A DNA stretch of 8,618 nucleotides from Acidimicrobiia bacterium. Its GTDB lineage: Bacteria; Actinomycetota; Acidimicrobiia; Spongiisociales; UBA5794. The stretch is taken from the NCBI GenBank assembly GCA_013001485.1, contig JABDMN010000185.1:1-8618 (forward strand). The letters run 5' to 3'. This document shows positions 6,086-8,618 of this stretch, piece by piece. The position numbers were made by a program, and so were the translations under genes. The stretch's first letter is position 1. Every line of letters begins with the position of its first letter. The notes under the pieces were generated by a model. The model was not told the DNA's origin and searched no databases. It saw only the letters and a list, made by a program, of their open reading frames with translations.

Positions 6086-6532
6086 TTAGACCTCGGCGGC
6101 CTCGTTGGCGGCAACGACGCTGGCGATCGCGGCCTCCCCCGGTTCCACCGCAACGAACTCGGGCGTCGCTCCCAGCAGCGGCCCCGGATCGGTTCCGGAG
6201 GATGTGACGAGGATGACGCGGGTGATCTTCGCTTCGCTCACGGCCTCGGCCCACGAAGCGAGCACCGCATCGAAGGTGTCGGCGAACGATCGTTCGCGGT
6301 CATCCGTCGCCGCCTCGGTCATGAGGACTGCGGAGAATGCGTTGAGGGCCGCACCGCCAACGTGGGATGCATCGGTGAGGTCGCCAATGGCGACTTTGGC
6401 GCCCAGCCGGCGCAGTGCGCCTGCGGTGTCGGGGTCGGTGACGAATGCCCTCACCTCGGTGCCGGCGGCGCAGAGCGCTTCCACGAGACCTGCTCCGTAG
6501 GTGGTGTCGGCTCCGACGATGATCACTGGCAT
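6086..6532 (-). CDS. Short NAD(P)-binding Rossmann-fold protein (NmrA/atypical SDR-like)
   Basis: A 148-residue protein with an N-terminal Rossmann unit: strand PVIIVG, glycine loop G7-A-D-T-T-Y-G13, helix LVEALCAAGTEVRAFVTDP, then ALRRLGAKVAIGDLTD (the NmrA-type RGDLxD position) and a later strand RVILVTSSG. NmrA-like and atypical SDR proteins are usually 210-300 residues; here the protein stops soon after the fifth strand, so the substrate domain is missing. The usual second glycine of GxxGxxG is Thr10. There is no frameshift or leftover coding sequence downstream, where the acetyltransferase ends only 1 bp away, so it may be a genuine mini-protein. Role unknown: nucleotide sensing or a degenerate reductase are both possible. 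ATG 6532 begins the first strand exactly. Confidence 0.72.
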   Translation of the reverse strand: MPVIIVGADTTYGAGLVEALCAAGTEVRAFVTDPDTAGALRRLGAKVAIGDLTDASHVGGAALNAFSAVLMTEAATDDRERSFADTFDAVLASWAEAVSEAKITRVILVTSSGTDPGPLLGATPEFVAVEPGEAAIASVVAANEAAEV

Positions 6533-6542
6533 GGCGATCGCG

Positions 6543-6548
6543 AGCCTA
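6543..6548 (-). promoter_or_regulatory. Putative -10 (TAGGCT) for the short Rossmann protein gene
   Basis: On the minus strand TAGGCT lies 10 nt before ATG 6532, with no Shine-Dalgarno site between. It shares the TAG-S-CTCG core with the sites before the PNPOx-like and Eis-like genes. A nearly leaderless mRNA is inferred. Confidence 0.4.
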
Positions 6549-6597
6549 TTCGCAGCAGGCGCGGGCCGGCGCTTTTCGGTGCCGTGGGGCCTTCCTT

Positions 6598-6603
6598 TAC
6601 ACT
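6598..6603 (+). promoter_or_regulatory. Putative -10 (TACACT) for gltB
   Basis: TACACT fits TAnnnT and would start transcription near 6610, giving a leader of about 45 nt before the gltB ATG. No convincing -35 is seen; TTCGGT at 6575-6580 has the right 17-nt spacing but weak sequence. Confidence 0.35.
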
Positions 6604-6612
6604 CCGCGGACT

Positions 6613-6633
6613 GCCCGCTTCCTGGCTGCGGGC
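6613..6633 (+). repeat. Stem-loop in the gltB leader (GCCCGC / GCGGGC)
   Basis: GCCCGC at 6613-6618 pairs perfectly with GCGGGC at 6628-6633 across a 9-nt loop, between the putative -10 and the ribosome binding site of gltB. There is no T tract after it, so it is not a terminator by itself. In GC-rich DNA a 6-bp stem may be chance. Confidence 0.3.
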
Positions 6634-6644
6634 CGTTCGCCGCC

Positions 6645-6650
6645 GAGGGG
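6645..6650 (+). promoter_or_regulatory. Ribosome binding site GAGGGG for gltB
   Basis: GAGGGG ends 4 nt before ATG 6655. The spacing is short but this purine run supports that ATG, which also gives a propeptide of the right size before the catalytic Cys. Confidence 0.5.
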
Positions 6651-6654
6651 TTGT

Positions 6655-8618
6655 ATGACGGCGTCCTATCCGCTCTATCACCCGGACGACCACCACGATG
6701 CGTGTGGAGTCGGGTTCATCGCCGACCGCAACGGTCGGTCCACTCACCGCGTGGTGAGGATGGGAGTCACCTGCCTTCATGGGCTCGACCACCGCGGAGC
6801 GAAGGCTGCTGACGGCACCGGTGACGGTGCCGGCGTGATGACCCGGGTCCCGTATCGGATCCTGGAGCGGGTGCTCATAGGCAAAGGCATCGATCCGCCT
6901 CCTCGGAACCGCCTCGGACTGGTCATGGCGTTCCTGCCGCCCGACGACCGCGACAACGCTCGCAAGATCGTCGACGACTCGCTGATGGCAGAGGGTCTCG
7001 ATCTGGTCAGCTGGCGCAAGGTCCCCGTGGGCGCCAACGTTCTCGGCGAGGCGGCTAGAGCGTCGATGCCGGCCATCGAGCAGGCAATCGTTACGGCCCC
7101 GTATGACGACGTTCCCCGCTTCGAGCGGTCTTTGTTCCTGGCGCGGAAGACGGCCGAGCGTGCCGCTCGGTCGGCGGGACTGAACGGCTTCGCCCTCCCG
7201 TCCGCTTCGGCACGAACGGTGGTCTACAAGGGCCTGTTCACGGCGTCGACCGTGGAGGCCTTCTACTGGGACCTCATCGACCCGATGTTCGAGTCCGACT
7301 TTGTGATCTTCCATCAGCGCTACTCCACCAACACCCAGCCATCGTGGGAGGCCGCGCAGCCGTTCAATGTTCTTGCCCACAACGGGGAGATCAACACGGT
7401 TGCCGCCAATCGCTCCTGGATGGCGGCTCGGGGTGCCGATATCGGCGAGACGGTGTGGGGCGACCGCAGCGCCGACCTGCGACCGCTGGTTTCCCAGGCA
7501 GGCAGCGACAGCGCCTCGCTCGACGACGCCTTTGAGGTGCTGCTCCGCTCCGGTCGATCGTTGACTCACGTCAAGGAGATGCTCATTCCCGCGGCGTGGG
7601 AGAACGTGACCGACCTCGATCCTGCACTGGAGTCGTTCTACGAGTACCACGCCTTTCTCAGCGAACCGTGGGATGGCCCGGCGGCCATTGCCGCGTCTGA
7701 TGGCACCCAGGTGATCGCAGGACTCGACAGGAATGGCTTGCGTCCGGCGCGCTGGACCGAGACTCCGGAGTTCGTGCTCGTCGCCTCCGAAGCGGGTCTG
7801 ATTCCGTCATTTGAGATCGACGCCGTCGCCACGGGCCAACTGGGCCCAGGGGAGGTCATTGCCGTCGACCTCGCGACCGGCGTGGTGCGCCACTCCGACG
7901 AGGTCAAGGCTGCGCTCGCTGCGCGCAAGCCATACGGCGACTGGATCAGCACCAAGACTCTCTACGTTCGCCACGCCTTCGACGACTTGCAGGACGACCG
8001 GTACGACCCCGATGCCCTAGCCCGCGTCTTTGGCTACACCGCCGAGGAGCGGCGGCTCCTCCTGCAGCAGATGGCTGAGGGGTCCGAGCCGATTCTCTCG
8101 ATGGGACACGACACCGGGCTCGCTGTGCTCGCCGACACACCGCAGCGACTGCCTCGCTTCTTCCATCAAGCGTTCGCCCAGGTGACCAACCCACCGATGG
8201 ACCCGATCCGCGAGTGGCTCGTGATGTCGCTGCGCACCTATCTCGGAGCCCGGGGATCGATCGTGGACGAGACTCCCGAGCAGGCGCACCTCGTGGAGCT
8301 GTCCTCACCGGTGCTGTCCGATGCCGAGGTACAGCACTTGACATCGGCCGACGGGTTCACAGCCGTTTGGCTGCAGACCACATTCGCGGCCGCCGACGGG
8401 GAGCAGGCCCTCGAACCTGCCATCGAATCGTTGTGTGACGCTGCCGAGGAAGCCGTGGCTGGGGGAGCCAACCTGATCGTGCTCTCCGATCGGGAGGTGG
8501 ACGCCGAGATGGCACCGATCCCGATCATCCTTGCTACTGGAGCCGTCCACCATCGCCTGATCGATCGAGGTCTTCGACTGCGGGCGTCGATCGTTGTCGT
8601 GTCCGGCGAGCCCCGTGA
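6655..8618 (+). CDS. gltB: Glutamate synthase large subunit, N-terminal 654 residues (3' truncated by window edge)
   Basis: The frame runs open from ATG 6655 to the window end. It encodes the large chain of NADPH/ferredoxin-type glutamate synthase (GOGAT), which turns glutamine plus 2-oxoglutarate into two glutamates. A 16-residue propeptide precedes Cys17, the expected N-terminal nucleophile of the class II glutamine amidotransferase domain (CGVGF). The domain also shows HQRYSTNT (220-227), HNGE (242-245) and DRNGLRP (358-364). From about residue 443 comes the central domain with SMGHDT (482-487) and NPPMDPIRE (512-520). Full-length GltB has about 1,500 residues, so the FMN/iron-sulfur synthase domain and the GXGXG domain lie beyond the window. 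It is divergent from the short Rossmann gene. Nothing suggests a broken gene. Confidence 0.96.
   Translation, partial: MTASYPLYHPDDHHDACGVGFIADRNGRSTHRVVRMGVTCLHGLDHRGAKAADGTGDGAGVMTRVPYRILERVLIGKGIDPPPRNRLGLVMAFLPPDDRDNARKIVDDSLMAEGLDLVSWRKVPVGANVLGEAARASMPAIEQAIVTAPYDDVPRFERSLFLARKTAERAARSAGLNGFALPSASARTVVYKGLFTASTVEAFYWDLIDPMFESDFVIFHQRYSTNTQPSWEAAQPFNVLAHNGEINTVAANRSWMAARGADIGETVWGDRSADLRPLVSQAGSDSASLDDAFEVLLRSGRSLTHVKEMLIPAAWENVTDLDPALESFYEYHAFLSEPWDGPAAIAASDGTQVIAGLDRNGLRPARWTETPEFVLVASEAGLIPSFEIDAVATGQLGPGEVIAVDLATGVVRHSDEVKAALAARKPYGDWISTKTLYVRHAFDDLQDDRYDPDALARVFGYTAEERRLLLQQMAEGSEPILSMGHDTGLAVLADTPQRLPRFFHQAFAQVTNPPMDPIREWLVMSLRTYLGARGSIVDETPEQAHLVELSSPVLSDAEVQHLTSADGFTAVWLQTTFAAADGEQALEPAIESLCDAAEEAVAGGANLIVLSDREVDAEMAPIPIILATGAVHHRLIDRGLRLRASIVVVSGEPR

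Noticed and set aside
6534..6541. Palindrome GCGATCGC next to the start of the short Rossmann gene
   Set aside because: A single 8-bp palindrome in GC-rich DNA, partly constrained by position; no second copy nearby to suggest an operator.
6044..6658. A 204-codon plus-strand frame covering the short Rossmann gene
   Set aside because: Its product is Gly/Arg-rich and domainless, while the minus-strand frame shows an ordered Rossmann pattern.
6523..7650. A 375-codon open frame on the minus strand
   Set aside because: It is antisense to the catalytic domain of gltB, whose motifs are unmistakable. Its product is Arg/His-rich with no domain.

Overview
The window looks like ordinary, densely coded chromosome from a high-GC actinomycete. 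A member of the Acidimicrobiia or a related lineage is my best guess. The reasons are strong G/C preference at third codon positions, two luciferase-like (F420-type) oxidoreductases, an Eis-like acetyltransferase, a lipoprotein with a long Thr/Ser linker, and several starts that carry a TAnnnT hexamer 6-10 nt upstream instead of a Shine-Dalgarno site, as in leaderless actinobacterial mRNAs. The lineage is an inference; there is no rRNA or other marker gene to fix it.

Layout. 1-312: the 3' end of a class I SAM methyltransferase. 365-2643: a plus-strand run of an NTF2-like (DUF4440/SnoaL) protein, a two-helix membrane protein, a split-barrel FMN protein of the PNPOx/NimA kind, and a luciferase-like oxidoreductase whose GTG start overlaps the previous stop (GTGA). 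2684-3973: a secreted or surface PQQ-dependent sugar dehydrogenase lipoprotein. 3977-4783 (minus): a second luciferase-like oxidoreductase, convergent with the dehydrogenase and only 3 bp away. 4858-6084 (plus): an Eis-like GNAT acetyltransferase, divergent from the previous gene across a 74-bp region that carries a symmetric pair of promoter-like elements. 6086-6532 (minus): a very short NAD(P)-binding (NmrA-like) protein whose stop lies 1 bp from that of the acetyltransferase. 6655 to the window end: the N-terminal 654 codons of the glutamate synthase large subunit, gltB, running off the right edge.

How they fit together. Four products are flavin, F420 or PQQ redox enzymes and one more has a nucleotide-binding fold, but I see no pathway that ties them together. 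The only housekeeping metabolic gene is gltB (ammonium assimilation). The PNPOx-like/oxidoreductase pair is the one case where translational coupling suggests joint function. No gene-free stretch exceeds about 125 bp. I found no tRNA, rRNA, CRISPR array, insertion sequence, phage gene or attachment site. I did not find a convincing new multi-gene system; the most interesting signals are small regulatory ones.
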